Source: an uncultured Christensenella sp.
GTDB lineage: Bacteria; Bacillota; Clostridia; Christensenellales; Pumilibacteraceae
Length of the DNA stretch: 64,000 nt
Direction of reading: 5' to 3'
NCBI GenBank assembly: GCA_910585955.1
Contig: CAJUGC010000005.1
Location: 1-64,000, forward strand
Below, piece by piece: positions 32,204 through 40,744 of this stretch. Every line of letters starts with the position of its first letter. Within the stretch, counting starts at the first letter, position 1. The notes below the pieces were generated by a model. That model made no database searches and was not told the origin of the DNA. It worked only from the letters and a program-made list of their open reading frames with translations. The position numbers were made by a program, and so were the translations under genes.

Positions 32204-34420
32204 ATGAGATACATAAATAAAGAATACGGCTTCACTTTCCGACCGCCGTTCTTCGATAAATTTTACGAAGAAAAACCGGAAGGTCCGCCGATAAGCGAAT
32301 CCAATTTTCCGAACAGATATATGCAGGGCGTCGGATACGACTATACTGCGATAAACGGCGCTATGCTTGTCGGCAAACACGGATCTCTTTGGGGGATAAA
32401 AGTCAGTTACTTTCTCGGTAATAAGTGGTACGACAACGACGACTTTATTTTGAATATGGCGTCGTCTTGCGCCGGGACGGCGGACGGAAGCTATGCTCGC
32501 TTTTCGAGCGGTCCGCTGTCCGTCAATTGGGTCAAGCACAACGAGCAGTCTCTCCTTGTTCGCGTGTCGGCGAAGCGAAAACTGCGGGTGCGCGTGGTGT
32601 TTTATCCGTGCTACGATTTTCTCGGCGAGCTGTCTATCGAAGGCTCGTTCGTCAAGGGCAGAAGCCCTTATATGGGCATAATCGGCGGCAATGTGTCGCT
32701 TACCGACGGTTGCGCGGTCTATCGCGACCGCTATCAGGTTATTCTCGACGACCGTCCCGAGCGTGAATTTTTCATGGCTCAAGCGCTGTCCAAGCCGTCG
32801 GATTCGGCGAACGGCGCGTTTAATGAAGCCATAATGGAGTTTGTCATAAACAAGAATCAGCCGAGCGTATACCTGTATGCCGCAGTAGGAGACGAAGATA
32901 TCTTCGATATCGAAGTGCCGCGCATAGACAAGATAATCAAGCAGATAGAGACGGCGGAACTTCGGTACGGCGTAAATAAGACCATGGGCGCTGGCGTGCT
33001 CGGCGGACCTGTGGAAAAGATGTTGAACTCCGTGTTGTGGTCTCGTATCTACTATCCGTATCTTATGACCGACATATATTCTCCTTGTCGTGCCACGCTC
33101 GACAATAATTTCGACATCGACGGTACCGAAGTCAATTGCGCGGCTCTTTTGGGGGCGGTGGCGGGAGTCGATAAGGCGCTCGCTCAGCTCGAATATACGT
33201 CCGAGGATAAGATAATGGCGGTGCTCTCGATGTGGCACATTTTTTCGCGAACGAGCGAAAAGTCGAGCGTGCTCGGACTGTATAAAAAGTTTAAATCGCT
33301 GTATCCGCCCGTATCGTCGCTTGTCGTCGCCGATCCCGACAAAAACGAAGTCGCATATAAATGGGAAGATTCGCCGCTCAAGGAAAAGTATGCGCCTTCC
33401 GCTATGTACAGCCTCGACTTGTCGTGTCTGAAACTTCTTGCGTTCGATATACTCAGGCGAGTCGCTCTTTATTTCGATTTCCCCGAACATAAAAAGTACG
33501 ACAAGGCTTGTGGTGAAATGATCCAACTCCTAAACGATACGTTCTGGAACGAAGGCGTCGGACTTTATATGAACAGGTATGTAATGGGGCAATGGGGGCG
33601 CAGCTACGGCGCTACGAGCTTCTATCCGCTCATAGCCGGCGCTGTTGATACGCAACAGAAGCTTTCCAAGCTCGTGAATTCCCTTACCGATCCGCGCAAG
33701 TTTTGGGGCAAATACGTCGTGCCGACGCTGTCTGTGGACAATCCCGAATACGGCAGACGGGGCAAGCCGAACAATAACGGCTATCGCGAGCCGCCATATC
33801 TTCTTTGGCGCGGAAGCATAGTTCCGTATGTCGACTATATCATATACCACGGGTTGTGCCGTTACGGTTTGGACGACATAGCCGGTCAAATGGCGCTGAA
33901 AAGCGCAAAGCTTTGGGCGGACAACGAAAGCGACAACGTCGTCAATTATTCTGTTTACCTCCCGACCGGAAAGCGCGTGAAGTCGAAGAATTATCTTTCG
34001 GCAAACGGAAATATGCTTGCGCTTATAGGTATGCAGGAACTTATAGATCTCGAATATTTCCGCAACGATTTAAAGACCGAGTCTCTGCGTTTCGGGACGT
34101 TTGTCGAGGGAAACAACTCGCTTTCGAATGTGCGGCTTCATTCGCGCTCTTACAGTATAGACGTAAACGATACGTCTACGATTTTGATGGCGGACAACGT
34201 AAAACTTTTCAAGGGCGAGGGAGGGAAATTTGTCGTCAGAAACTTCATAGAGACCAAGACGGGCTGCGAGTTTCTCATAGACGCCCGAGCAAACATAACT
34301 ATAAACTTAAGCGTGCCCGACAAGACGGACAAAAAGGTCACGAAGTATTTCTTTATTGTGCCTTACGGGAAATCCAAAGTCGTTGCCGAGGGCGGAATGG
34401 TCAATATCCGACCTGTCTGA
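32204..34420 (+). CDS. GH63/GH37-like (alpha/alpha)6-barrel glycosidase
   Basis: 738 residues, no signal peptide, so cytoplasmic. The N-terminal half is beta-rich (sandwich-like). The C-terminal half is a helical barrel with GATSFYPLIAGAVDTQQKLS, KFWGKYVVPTLSVDNPEYG and YLLWRGSIVPYVDYIIYHGL, a pattern shared by GH63, trehalase and mannosylglycerate-hydrolase-type enzymes. The substrate is not evident; an alpha-linked glucoside or mannoside is likely. GAGGTGA precedes the ATG. It stands apart from any sugar transport or metabolism cluster. A GH94-type phosphorylase is less likely. Confidence 0.6.
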   Translation: MRYINKEYGFTFRPPFFDKFYEEKPEGPPISESNFPNRYMQGVGYDYTAINGAMLVGKHGSLWGIKVSYFLGNKWYDNDDFILNMASSCAGTADGSYARFSSGPLSVNWVKHNEQSLLVRVSAKRKLRVRVVFYPCYDFLGELSIEGSFVKGRSPYMGIIGGNVSLTDGCAVYRDRYQVILDDRPEREFFMAQALSKPSDSANGAFNEAIMEFVINKNQPSVYLYAAVGDEDIFDIEVPRIDKIIKQIETAELRYGVNKTMGAGVLGGPVEKMLNSVLWSRIYYPYLMTDIYSPCRATLDNNFDIDGTEVNCAALLGAVAGVDKALAQLEYTSEDKIMAVLSMWHIFSRTSEKSSVLGLYKKFKSLYPPVSSLVVADPDKNEVAYKWEDSPLKEKYAPSAMYSLDLSCLKLLAFDILRRVALYFDFPEHKKYDKACGEMIQLLNDTFWNEGVGLYMNRYVMGQWGRSYGATSFYPLIAGAVDTQQKLSKLVNSLTDPRKFWGKYVVPTLSVDNPEYGRRGKPNNNGYREPPYLLWRGSIVPYVDYIIYHGLCRYGLDDIAGQMALKSAKLWADNESDNVVNYSVYLPTGKRVKSKNYLSANGNMLALIGMQELIDLEYFRNDLKTESLRFGTFVEGNNSLSNVRLHSRSYSIDVNDTSTILMADNVKLFKGEGGKFVVRNFIETKTGCEFLIDARANITINLSVPDKTDKKVTKYFFIVPYGKSKVVAEGGMVNIRPV

Positions 34421-34825
34421 GGCGTCGCGTTTAAATAATGTGGAACCGAAGAAAATCGCAGATACGCGTAGCTGTTTTTAAATTTAAGAGCGTTTCCGAA
34501 AAGAGGGGAATTTTTCATATAAAAAAATATCCTCTTCTATCCGCAACAACGAATAGGAGAGGAATTTTATATACTCAAGGTTAAAGCTACTGTGGCTTTA
34601 ACCTCGATAAAAAATCATTACATTCATACCAATCGTCTTAAAACTTGAAGTCAAAACCGTTATTAACTTTTTCCTTGTACTCATAGCTTGCTCCGTTTTT
34701 GCCTTCTGTATACATAAAAATTCGAATTTGTTTGCACTATGCTACGCATAACATCTTAAAATTCACAAACTATGCCACGCATAATATGATTTTTTTCACA
34801 TCAAGCGAAACCCAATCCCTCATAA

Positions 34826-34893
34826 TGCCTTCCCTTGTCAGGGAAGGTGGCAACCCGCAGAGACGAAGTCGAACGGGTTGACGGAAGAGTAGA
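34826..34893 (+). repeat. Dispersed repeat B2, copy 2
   Basis: GCCTTCCCTTGTCAGGGAAGG hairpin, then a stem CAACCCG/CGGGTTG and the tail ACGGAAGAGTAG. Same order as at 22251. Confidence 0.8.
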
Positions 34894-34900
34894 GCCTTAT

Positions 34901-34956
34901 AAAAACGGCTCCCCTTAGTAAGGGGAGCTGTCTGCGAAGCAGACTGAGGGGATTGT
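34901..34956 (+). repeat. Dispersed repeat B1, copy 3
   Basis: ACGGCTCCCCTTAGTAAGGG hairpin followed by GTCTGC GAA GCAGAC and TGAGGGGATTGT. Only 8 bp after the B2 copy, the same B2-B1 neighbourhood as at 22251/22365 and 44111/44184. Confidence 0.85.
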
Positions 34957-35046
34957 CTGTCAAAGGACTTATGGGATTGTCCGTCAATCGCCTTACTCTC
35001 TTTTTCCCTCGCTCGTCGCAAATATAATTCCTCAAAAACAACGACA

Positions 35047-35078
35047 TAAAAAAAGCGGCTTCTCTCGGAAACCGCTTT
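35047..35078 (-). terminator. Terminator of groESL
   Basis: On the minus strand AAAGCGGTTTC pairs with GAAGCCGCTTT (11 bp, one G-U), followed by four further T; about 27 bp after the groEL stop codon. Confidence 0.85.
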
Positions 35079-35104
35079 GCGTAATTTCAATCCGTATTTT
35101 CGGC

Positions 35105-36736
35105 TTAATACATTCCGCCCATGCCGCCGCCCATACCTCCGCCTGCAGCAGGCTCGGGTTCGGGAATATCTGCGACCACACTTTCGGTCGTGAGCAGGGT
35201 GGAAGCTACGGAAGCCGCATTCTGAAGAGCGGAACGTGTGACCTTCGTCGGGTCGATTATGCCCTTAGCCACCATGTCGACATACTCGTTGTTGAGGGCG
35301 TCGTAGCCGTATCCCTGTTTGTTCTTCGTGAGAATCTTGTCGATAACGACGCCGCCGTCCACGCCTGCGTTTACCGCAATCTGCTTAATGGGCTCTTCGA
35401 GAGCCTTAAGCACTATGCGTGCGCCTGTCTGTTCGTCGCCGTCAAGCGTTTCGATAAGCTCTTTGACTGCGGGGATAGCGGACAGAAGAGCAACGCCGCC
35501 GCCGGGAACGATACCTTCTTCGACTGCCGCGCGGGTAGCCGCAAGAGCGTCCTCTATGCGGAGCTTCTTTTCTTTCATCTCGACTTCGGTAGCCGCACCG
35601 ACGTTTACGACCGCAACGCCGCCCGCAAGTTTTGCGAGACGCTCGGCGAGCTTTTCTTTGTCGTAATCGGAAGTCGTAACTTCCATCTGCGAGCGAATGG
35701 ATTTGATTCTCGCCTTGATGTCGGCGCTGTTGCCGCCGCCTTCGACGATGGTCGTGTTTTCCTTATCGACTTTGACCTGCTTAGCCTTGCCGAGCATATC
35801 GATCGTCGCGTCCTTAAGCTCTATGCCGGTCTCCTCGCTGATGACGGTGCCGCCCGTAAGCACGGCGATGTCCTTAAGCATTTCCTTGCGTCTGTCGCCG
35901 AAACCGGGAGCTTTTACGGCGACACAGTTGAATGTGCCGCGGAGTTTGTTGACGACAAGCGTTGCAAGAGCTTCGCTTTCGATGTCGTCCGCGATTATGA
36001 GGAGTTTAGCCGCGCGCTGAACCACCTGTTCCAGAACGGGGAGGATCTCCTGAATGTTGCTTATCTTCTTGTCCGTGATGAGGATAAGCGGATTGTCGAG
36101 TACGGCTTCCATCTTGTCGTTGTCCGTAACCATGTACGCCGAAGCATAGCCGCGGTCGAACTGCATACCCTCTACGACGGAAAGGTTGGTATCCATCGTC
36201 TTGGACTCTTCGATGGTTATGACGCCGTCCTTGCCGACTTTGTCCATAGCGTCTGCGATGAGCTTGCCGACTTTGTCGTCGCCCGCCGAAATGGAAGCAA
36301 CTTGACCGATCGCCTTGGAATCGGAAACGGGCTTACTGATGCTTTTAAGGTGAGCTACCGCCTTTTCGGTAGCCGAGCTTATGCCTTTTTTGACGATAAT
36401 GGGGTTCGCACCCGCAGCGACGTTTTTAAGTCCCTCGCGTATTATCGCCTGAGCAAGCACGCAAGCCGTTGTCGTGCCGTCGCCTGCAACGTCGTTCGTC
36501 TTTGTCGAAACCTCTTTGACGAGCTGTGCTCCCATGTTCTCGAACGCGTCCTCGAGTTCGATTTCCTTTGCAATCGTCACGCCGTCGTTAGTGATGAGGG
36601 GAGCGCCGTACTTTTTGCCGAGAACGACGTTTCTGCCTTTCGGTCCGAGCGTGATTTTAACGGTGTCGGCAAGCGTGTTTACGCCCGCTTCGAGAGCCTT
36701 TCTCGCTTCTTCGCCCGTTTTGATCTGTTTAGCCAT
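35105..36736 (-). CDS. groEL: Chaperonin GroEL (Hsp60)
   Basis: 543 residues, full length. Characteristic segments are KITLGPKGRNVVL, the ATP-site VAGDGTTTA (about residues 85-93), the equatorial/intermediate hinge GGVAVVNVGAATEVE, and the C-terminal GGGMGGGMGGMY tail that lines the folding cavity. It forms the 14-mer chamber for ATP-dependent protein folding together with GroES. It follows groES by 21 bp on the minus strand; a ribosome site (GGAGG) lies in that spacer. Confidence 0.98.
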   Translation of the reverse strand: MAKQIKTGEEARKALEAGVNTLADTVKITLGPKGRNVVLGKKYGAPLITNDGVTIAKEIELEDAFENMGAQLVKEVSTKTNDVAGDGTTTACVLAQAIIREGLKNVAAGANPIIVKKGISSATEKAVAHLKSISKPVSDSKAIGQVASISAGDDKVGKLIADAMDKVGKDGVITIEESKTMDTNLSVVEGMQFDRGYASAYMVTDNDKMEAVLDNPLILITDKKISNIQEILPVLEQVVQRAAKLLIIADDIESEALATLVVNKLRGTFNCVAVKAPGFGDRRKEMLKDIAVLTGGTVISEETGIELKDATIDMLGKAKQVKVDKENTTIVEGGGNSADIKARIKSIRSQMEVTTSDYDKEKLAERLAKLAGGVAVVNVGAATEVEMKEKKLRIEDALAATRAAVEEGIVPGGGVALLSAIPAVKELIETLDGDEQTGARIVLKALEEPIKQIAVNAGVDGGVVIDKILTKNKQGYGYDALNNEYVDMVAKGIIDPTKVTRSALQNAASVASTLLTTESVVADIPEPEPAAGGGMGGGMGGMY

Positions 36737-36757
36737 AGTTTAAATGCCTCCTTTAAC

Positions 36758-37042
36758 TTATTCTATCACGGCGAGTACGTCGGACTGTCTCATGATTGTG
36801 ACGTCTTTGCCGTCCACCTTGAATTCGCTGCCCGCATATTTCGAGCAAAGCACCTTGTCGCCGACCTTCACCTGAATGACTACGTCTTTGCCGTCCACGT
36901 TTCCGCCGGGACCTACTGCGATGACTTTCGCCATCTGGGGCTTTTCCTGGTCTTTTGCAAGAAGAACGATTCCGCTTTTGGTCTTTTCTTCCGCTTCGAC
37001 CGGTTCGACGACTATTCTGTCAAATAAGGGTCTGATTTTCAT
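36758..37042 (-). CDS. groES: Co-chaperonin GroES (Hsp10)
   Basis: 94 residues from the ATG at 37042, where AGGAGGAT lies about 8 nt upstream. An in-frame ATG ten residues earlier would lie across this ribosome site. MKIRPLFDRIVVEPVEAEEK at the start, KSGIVL in the mobile loop, and VLCSKYAGSEFKVDGKD with the C-terminal ILAVIE-type ending (DVLAVIE) are standard. It caps the GroEL chamber. Confidence 0.97.
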   Translation of the reverse strand: MKIRPLFDRIVVEPVEAEEKTKSGIVLLAKDQEKPQMAKVIAVGPGGNVDGKDVVIQVKVGDKVLCSKYAGSEFKVDGKDVTIMRQSDVLAVIE

Positions 37043-37101
37043 AAAGTATCCTCCTGAAAATATTTTTATCAAAAATCGAGGCGTCTTTCGACACCGATAT
37101 T

Positions 37102-37130
37102 ATGATAGCGTAAAAATTTATAATTTGCAA
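37102..37130 (-). promoter_or_regulatory. Promoter of groESL
   Basis: On the minus strand TTGCAA (37125-37130), 17 nt and TATCAT (37102-37107). Neither a CIRCE palindrome (TTAGCACTC-N9-GAGTGCTAA) nor a CtsR heptad pair is seen anywhere between the gene and the divergent promoter at 37160. Confidence 0.65.
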
Positions 37131-37159
37131 GCGTTTTTATAAAACATGGTCTTTTTGAG

Positions 37160-37188
37160 TTGCAAATTTTCCGTTTTTTTGTTATAAT
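37160..37188 (+). promoter_or_regulatory. Promoter of the dCMP deaminase gene
   Basis: TTGCAA (37160-37165), a 17-nt spacer and a perfect TATAAT (37183-37188), back to back with the groESL promoter. Confidence 0.8.
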
Positions 37189-37269
37189 CGGTAATTATAT
37201 AAGGTAACGCGCATACAAATACCTACAAATGGGTAGGAATTAAATTTAAGGCGCGAAAGAGGTACGATT

Positions 37270-37719
37270 ATGGATAAATGGGATATAAGATTTATGGAAG
37301 CGGCGCGCCTCGTTTCCACTTGGTCGAGTTGCTTTCAAGAGAACAGACAGGTAGGCGCGGTCATCGCAAAAAACAAGCGCATACTCACTACGGGCTATAA
37401 CGGAGCGAGCAGCGGCATAAAGAACTGCAAGGAAAGGGGAGAATGCCTTCGCCGCAAACTCGGCATAGCGTCGGGTACTCAACACGAGATCTGCTATGCT
37501 ACTCACGCCGAGCAGAACGCGATAATACAGGCGGCTCGCCTCGGCGTGAGCATAGAGGGCGCGACGCTTTACTGCACTCACCAGCCCTGCGTCATTTGCG
37601 CGAAGATGATAATAAACAGCGGCATAACTCGCGTCGTTTACGCCGACGGCTATCCCGACGCCTTCGCTATGGAGCTGTTTTCCGAAGCCGGCGTTGTTTG
37701 CGAACCTTTCGCCGTATAA
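37270..37719 (+). CDS. dCMP deaminase / ComEB-like cytidine deaminase family protein
   Basis: 149 residues. The zinc site consists of HAEQNAI (histidine ligand and catalytic glutamate) and QPCVICAKMI (two cysteine ligands); a second Cys/His set (NCKERGECLRR) is typical of dCMP deaminases. TTGYNGASSG at about residues 41-50 binds the nucleotide. It would convert dCMP to dUMP for thymidylate synthesis. An AGAGGT site precedes the ATG. Monocistronic, ending in a gene-end inverted-repeat element. Confidence 0.9.
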   Translation: MDKWDIRFMEAARLVSTWSSCFQENRQVGAVIAKNKRILTTGYNGASSGIKNCKERGECLRRKLGIASGTQHEICYATHAEQNAIIQAARLGVSIEGATLYCTHQPCVICAKMIINSGITRVVYADGYPDAFAMELFSEAGVVCEPFAV

Positions 37720-37721
37720 TT

Positions 37722-37845
37722 CCCGAGGGCTTATATACTTCGCATTTCTGCGTTAAGCTCCGCGCCGCCTCGGTCGTGTACGGTTTAGTACACTCCCTTC
37801 GTCGGTGCTCGCTTGCCTTGAACTGCTCGTATCTAAGCCCTCGGG
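37722..37845 (+). repeat. Gene-end inverted-repeat element A after the dCMP deaminase gene
   Basis: Starts 2 bp after the stop codon. Outer stem CCCGAGGGCTTA (37722-37733) / TAAGCCCTCGGG (37834-37845), 12 bp perfect. Inner apical hairpin GTGTAC GGTTTA GTACAC followed by TCCC. Ends CTTGAACTGCTCGTATCTAA before the 3' arm. Confidence 0.9.
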
Positions 37846-37864
37846 TGTTGTGGTTATTTAGAAA

Positions 37865-37976
37865 CATTTATATACGGGCTATGTGCTCTTTGGCGGCGGG
37901 CGCAGTACAAGTGTAGTACCCGACCCGCCGCCTCATCGCTTGTTGCCCGTCTTACTTGCATCTAAACCGTTTGGTG
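37865..37976 (+). repeat. Gene-end inverted-repeat element A, second tandem copy
   Basis: A second element directly follows the first: inner stem GGCGGCGGG (37892-37900) / CCCGCCGCC (37924-37932) around GTAC AAGTGTA GTAC, and the tail GCCCGTCTTACTTGCATCTAAACC. It shares GGGCTATGTGCTC with the copy at 59447 and is most similar to the copy after hpf. Confidence 0.8.
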
Positions 37977-37990
37977 TCCGTACTATACCT

Positions 37991-38047
37991 AAAAAAGGCT
38001 CCCCTTAGTAAGGGGAGCTGTCACCGTCAGGCGACTGAGGGGATTGT
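37991..38047 (+). repeat. Dispersed repeat B1, copy 4
   Basis: AAAAAAGGCTCCCCTTAGTA hairpin, then GTCACC GTCAG GCGAC and TGAGGGGATTGT. Confidence 0.85.
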
Positions 38048-38076
38048 CGGAAGTAGAACGTTGCAAAAATGCCCTT

Positions 38077-38146
38077 TGTCATTCTGCTCAGCCGAGCGAA
38101 GCGAACGCCACGAAGCGAAGCGTAGTATCGAAGTCGAAGAATCTCT
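38077..38146 (+). repeat. Dispersed repeat C, copy 2 (70 bp)
   Basis: Identical over 70 bp to 22452-22521. A partial inverted relative (CATGGCGTTCGC...CTTGCTCGGCTGAG) lies at about 38258-38298. Confidence 0.9.
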
Positions 38147-38300
38147 ATCGGAAATCGACATCAATTCACACGCATCACTAAAAGACGTTATTGAAACATC
38201 ATTAAAGACTTACTCCTCTAAATCGTTTAAAGGAGAGGGATAATTCGCCAAGGCTCATGGCGTTCGCTGCGCCGTATAGACGGCTTGCTCGGCTGAGTGA

Positions 38301-38515
38301 AAGGGAGAGGAACAGCCGAAAGTTCCTCTCCCTTCATCTTTTTCGCGCGCCTTTTCGAAAAAAAGGCGCAATTCCATTTTCCGCGGCTTTCTAAAAGCGC
38401 AAATTCTACATTTATCCACTTTGCCAAAAGACCTTTCGTTTACCTTTCGAAAAGGTAAAGCCCCTTTGCCTCGGGCAAAAATTCTTTTTCGCGCACCTTT
38501 TCGAAAAAAGGTGCA
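38301..38515. repeat. Cluster of strong hairpins upstream of ctsR
   Basis: Five consecutive inverted repeats: AAGGGAGAGGAAC/GTTCCTCTCCCTT (38301-38334, 13 bp perfect), GCGCCTTTT/AAAAGGCGC (about 38349-38371), TTTACCTTT/AAAGGTAAA (about 38439-38460), TTTGCC/GGCAAA (about 38465-38480) and GCACCTTTT/AAAAGGTGC (about 38495-38515). The first is followed by a T-rich run and may be a terminator. The two CCTTTTCGAAAAAAGG hairpins repeat each other. No gene is present. Confidence 0.75.
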
Positions 38516-38581
38516 GTAACATTTTCCGCGGTTTTCTCAAAAACCCCAAAAAATATTTTCGAAAAATTTTTAAAAAATCAC

Positions 38582-38610
38582 TTGACATTCTTTTGATGCG
38601 GTATTATAAT
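38582..38610 (+). promoter_or_regulatory. Consensus promoter of the ctsR-mcsA-mcsB-clpC operon
   Basis: Perfect TTGACA (38582-38587), 17-nt spacer and perfect TATAAT (38605-38610). Confidence 0.93.
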
Positions 38611-38620
38611 CGAATTGAAA

Positions 38621-38644
38621 TTTGACTTTCTTTGACCTTTGACC
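38621..38644 (+). promoter_or_regulatory. CtsR operator with three heptads
   Basis: TTTGACT TTC TTTGACC (38621-38637) is the reverse complement of the GGTCAAA-N3-GGTCAAA CtsR box with one substitution. A third heptad TTTGACC follows directly (38638-38644). It lies about 10 bp downstream of the -10 element, so bound CtsR would block transcription and the operon represses itself. Confidence 0.92.
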
Positions 38645-38696
38645 TTTAAAGTCGAAGAACGATGAAAGCCGAACAAACGAAAAGGAGGCGACAATA

Positions 38697-39164
38697 ATGG
38701 CGAACATAAGCGATTTGATAGAACGGTTCTTGCTCGACACTCTCGGAGAGGACAACAGCGTTAACATAAGCCGTAACGAACTTGCAAGCTACTTTGCCTG
38801 TGCGCCGAGCCAGATAAATTATGTGCTGTCCACGCGGTTTACTCCCGAACGCGGATATGTCATAGAGTCGCGTCGCGGAGGAGGCGGATATATTACGGTC
38901 GTTCGCGTCAACAGAAGCAGCGACGAGACGATAGACGAAATTTTGAACCGCTCGATATCCGACGGCATAAGTTATAATCACTCGCTTCAAGTACTCGAAA
39001 GGCTTGCCGGCGGCGGTATAATAACCGAGCGCGAGGCAAAACTAATTGCGTCGGCGATCTCCGACAAAGCGCTCATAGCGCCTACGGTGGCGAAAGACGG
39101 ATTGCGCGCGGGGATACTCAAGAGCGTGATATTAAGGTTGTTGCAAGAAAATTCCGAAGAGTAA
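38697..39164 (+). CDS. ctsR: Transcriptional repressor CtsR
   Basis: 155 residues, normal length. The N-terminal winged-helix domain contains ISDLIERFLLDTLGE and the DNA-contact segment VLSTRFTPERGYVIESRRGG with the RGGGGYI beta-wing that is the temperature sensor. The C-terminal dimerisation domain starts near residue 80. It represses class III heat-shock genes and is released by heat and McsB. AAGGAGG is 8 nt before the ATG. First gene of the ctsR-mcsA-mcsB-clpC operon. Confidence 0.95.
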   Translation: MANISDLIERFLLDTLGEDNSVNISRNELASYFACAPSQINYVLSTRFTPERGYVIESRRGGGGYITVVRVNRSSDETIDEILNRSISDGISYNHSLQVLERLAGGGIITEREAKLIASAISDKALIAPTVAKDGLRAGILKSVILRLLQENSEE

Positions 39165-39203
39165 AGGACGGAAAAACAAAGCCCGAACAAGGAGGACGGT
39201 TCT

Positions 39204-39716
39204 ATGTTATGCGACGAATGTAAAAAGAGAGAAGCCGTGTTTCACTCGAAAATAATCCACAACGGACAGGTGCGCGAGCGCCATCTCTGTGCGGAATGCA
39301 GTAAGAAATACAGAGAAGAAGAATCGCTGTTTAAGCCGTTCGGAGATCTGTTTTCCTCTCTTCCCGAGCTTATGCTCGGCAAGGGCGCGCCTCGGTGCAC
39401 GGTATGCGATAAGTGCGGCACGACAAGCGACGAGTTCCTGCGCACGGGTTATGTCGGCTGTCCCGAATGTTATAAAGCGTTCGGTACGGTAATGCTCGAC
39501 GTAGTGCGCCGCACGCAGCACGATACTCATCACATAGGCAAAGCTCCGGGCGTAAAGACAAAAAGCTCGGTCGCCGCCGCGCAGAATAAGATCGACGAAC
39601 TTCGCCGCCTGCAACGCCGTGCGATAGAGGCCGACGATTTTGAAGAAGCGTCGAGACTGCGCGACGAGATAAACGAACTCAAGCGTTCCATAGACAAAGG
39701 AGGCGACAAGAAATGA
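39204..39716 (+). CDS. mcsA: McsA, zinc-finger activator of McsB
   Basis: 170 residues with two CxxC zinc-finger pairs near the N-terminus (C3-x2-C6 and CAEC at about 29-32), another pair later (CTVCDKC...CPEC), and a C-terminal UVR motif (AIEADDFEEASRLRDEINEL). It binds and activates the arginine kinase McsB. AAGGAGG lies upstream, and the stop codon overlaps the mcsB start (ATGA). Confidence 0.93.
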   Translation: MLCDECKKREAVFHSKIIHNGQVRERHLCAECSKKYREEESLFKPFGDLFSSLPELMLGKGAPRCTVCDKCGTTSDEFLRTGYVGCPECYKAFGTVMLDVVRRTQHDTHHIGKAPGVKTKSSVAAAQNKIDELRRLQRRAIEADDFEEASRLRDEINELKRSIDKGGDKK

Positions 39717-40744
39717 GCGGCGAAAACAGTGTGGTTATTTCCAGCAGAGTCAGACTTGCCCGCAATTTGGACGGATTACCTTTTCCGCATAAGCTCCGTT
39801 ACGAGCAGGGCATGATAATTTCCAAGCAGGTCTACGAGGCGCTTGCGCCCATAGGCTCGTTCAATCTCTACCGTATGGCAAGCTCGAACGAGCTCGATCT
39901 CGACGTTTTAAAGGAAAAGCATCTTATATCCGACGACCTTCTGCGTTCGGTGGGCGGCGCGGTAGTCATAAACGACAGCGAGACGGTCAGCGTCATGGTG
40001 AACGAAGAAGATCATATACGCGAGCAGTGCATAATGCGCGGCATGAAGCTCGAAGAGGCATATCGCGAAATAGATAAGGCGGACGACGCGATTTCGTCTA
40101 AAATGAAGTTCGCATACGACGATAAACTCGGCTATCTCACCTGTTGCCCGACCAACGTCGGTACGGGAATGCGCGCTTCCGTAATGTTGTTTCTGCCGGC
40201 GCTTGCGCTTACCGACAGTATAAAGAGCTGCGTGGACGCGGTGTCGCGCCTTAACATGACGGTGCGCGGAGTATACGGAGAGGGCAGCAGAGCCGACGGA
40301 TTCATTTACCAAGTGTCGAACAGCAAGACGCTCGGCATAAGCGAAAGAGAGATAATATCTTCGGTATCGAATTGTATAGGAAGAGTAATAGAGTCCGAGC
40401 TCATTGCGCGCGACAGATTGCTTCAACAGAGCGGCGTTGAGATAAAGGACAGAGTTTGCAGGGCGTGGGGGCTTCTCACGAACGCATATTCGATGTCTAC
40501 CGACGAGTTTATGTCCCAACTCGCTTACGTCAAGCTCGGAGCTTCCGAGGGGTACGACCTCATAAAGATAAACGACCCCGACCGCTTCGAAAAACTCTTC
40601 ACCGAAGCTCAGCCCGCCAACGTCGTCAACATCAGCGGCAAAGCGCTCGACGGCGACCTTGCGAGCGTAACCCCCGCACAGCGCGACGTGCTGCGCGCGG
40701 CTTATGTCGCCAAGACCCTCAAGGCAATCGCCTCACGCGTATAG
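39713..40744 (+). CDS. mcsB: Protein-arginine kinase McsB
   Basis: 343 residues of the ATP:guanido phosphotransferase family. SSRVRLARNLDGLPFP at the start, and the active-site segment TCCPTNVGTGMRASVMLFLP in the middle (about residues 142-161). It phosphorylates arginine residues, inactivates CtsR and marks proteins for ClpC-ClpP. Coupled to mcsA by a 4-nt overlap. Confidence 0.95.
   Translation: MSGENSVVISSRVRLARNLDGLPFPHKLRYEQGMIISKQVYEALAPIGSFNLYRMASSNELDLDVLKEKHLISDDLLRSVGGAVVINDSETVSVMVNEEDHIREQCIMRGMKLEEAYREIDKADDAISSKMKFAYDDKLGYLTCCPTNVGTGMRASVMLFLPALALTDSIKSCVDAVSRLNMTVRGVYGEGSRADGFIYQVSNSKTLGISEREIISSVSNCIGRVIESELIARDRLLQQSGVEIKDRVCRAWGLLTNAYSMSTDEFMSQLAYVKLGASEGYDLIKINDPDRFEKLFTEAQPANVVNISGKALDGDLASVTPAQRDVLRAAYVAKTLKAIASRV

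Larger units (their letters stand above)
34421..35046. other. Gene-free region between the glycosidase and groEL
   Basis: About 680 bp without a credible gene. It holds a 10-bp perfect hairpin AGGTTAAAGC/GCTTTAACCT (34578-34603), an AT-rich inverted repeat (34504-34537), a short direct repeat ACTATGC(T/C)ACGCATAA at about 34737 and 34772, and then B2 and B1 repeats. Short minus-strand frames here run through the repeats and have no ribosome sites. Confidence 0.6.

Noticed and set aside
32165..33526. 453-codon minus-strand frame opposite the glycosidase
   Set aside because: Composition unlike a protein (R, H, Y-rich), no ribosome site, and the plus strand has a recognisable enzyme.
34734..34790. 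Short direct repeat ACTATGC(T/C)ACGCATAA as a possible CRISPR or iteron array
   Set aside because: Only two copies, about 35 bp apart, with no further units and no cas or replication genes nearby.
37043..37269. CIRCE element for groESL
   Set aside because: Looked for TTAGCACTC and GAGTGCTAA on both strands and found no match, even a poor one.
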